Of a stretch of DNA of 45,511 nt, positions 45,428-45,511 are shown in pieces. A program made the position numbers and the translations under genes. How positions within the stretch are numbered: position 1 is the stretch's first letter; each line of letters starts with the position of its first letter. The DNA comes from Saccoglossus kowalevskii (taxonomy: Eukaryota > Hemichordata > Enteropneusta > Harrimaniidae). A model generated the notes under the pieces. The model was not told the DNA's origin and searched no databases. It saw only the letters and a program-made list of their open reading frames with translations. Location: NCBI RefSeq assembly GCF_000003605.2, contig NW_003112474.1, positions 4,984 to 50,494 on the forward strand, in the 5' to 3' direction.

Positions 45428-45511
45428 GGTAAATTATCAACATTTCCGATTAAACTTCAAATGTTGAATTTCAAGTGGAAACTATCATATTGAAATGATC
45501 TAAACTTTTAT

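Overview
The window is animal nuclear DNA: AT-rich, with introns and short dispersed repeats. It is almost filled by one plus-strand gene. I read 55 exons from an initiator ATG at 1541 to a TGA at 45425-45427. Every junction was chosen by hand for GT-AG signals, matching phase and domain continuity, and the joined exons give one open frame of about 4,788 codons. The product is a homolog of usherin (USH2A), the large basement-membrane and ciliary/stereociliary adhesion protein. The domain order matches what I recall of human usherin (about 5,200 residues): signal peptide, LamG-like N-terminus, laminin N-terminal (LamNT) domain, 10 laminin-type EGF repeats, four FN3 domains, two LamG domains, a long FN3 array, and a block of Cys-Cys pairs inside one FN3. 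The short introns, divergence and repeat content suggest an invertebrate deuterostome (hemichordate- or echinoderm-like); that placement is an inference with low confidence.

Layout. 1-1540: upstream region, CpG-rich from about 600, probably promoter and 5' UTR. 1541-10876 (exons 1-7): signal peptide, LamG-like and LamNT domains, first EGF-lam repeat. 12601-16011 (exons 8-14): the other EGF-lam repeats. 16387-19309 (exons 15-20): FN3 1-4. 19553-22574 (exons 21-27): an FN3 fold split by the LamG pair. 22815-35898 (exons 28-45): FN3 6-17 and the first half of FN3 18, mostly two exons per domain. 36315-38360 (exons 46-49): the Cys-pair block inserted in FN3 18. 38722-41545 (exons 50-53): end of FN3 18 through FN3 20. 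41895-45037 (exon 54): one 3.1-kb exon with 11 FN3 domains. 45311 onward (exon 55): start of FN3 32, then an in-frame TGA one base before a good splice donor. The last FN3 domains, transmembrane segment and cytoplasmic tail expected of usherin would lie beyond the right edge.

The introns hold the rest: a decayed LINE 3' end (intron 52), three small inverted-repeat elements (introns 28 and 49), a 22-bp minisatellite whose units carry CArG-box and TEAD-like motifs (intron 28), an approximately 147-bp degenerate tandem repeat (intron 33) and several shorter tandem repeats. I see no second protein-coding gene, no RNA gene and no CRISPR. The most notable observations are the two domains nested inside FN3 folds, the long intronless FN3 exon, a furin-type RKKR site, the TGA in exon 55 and the CArG/TEAD minisatellite.
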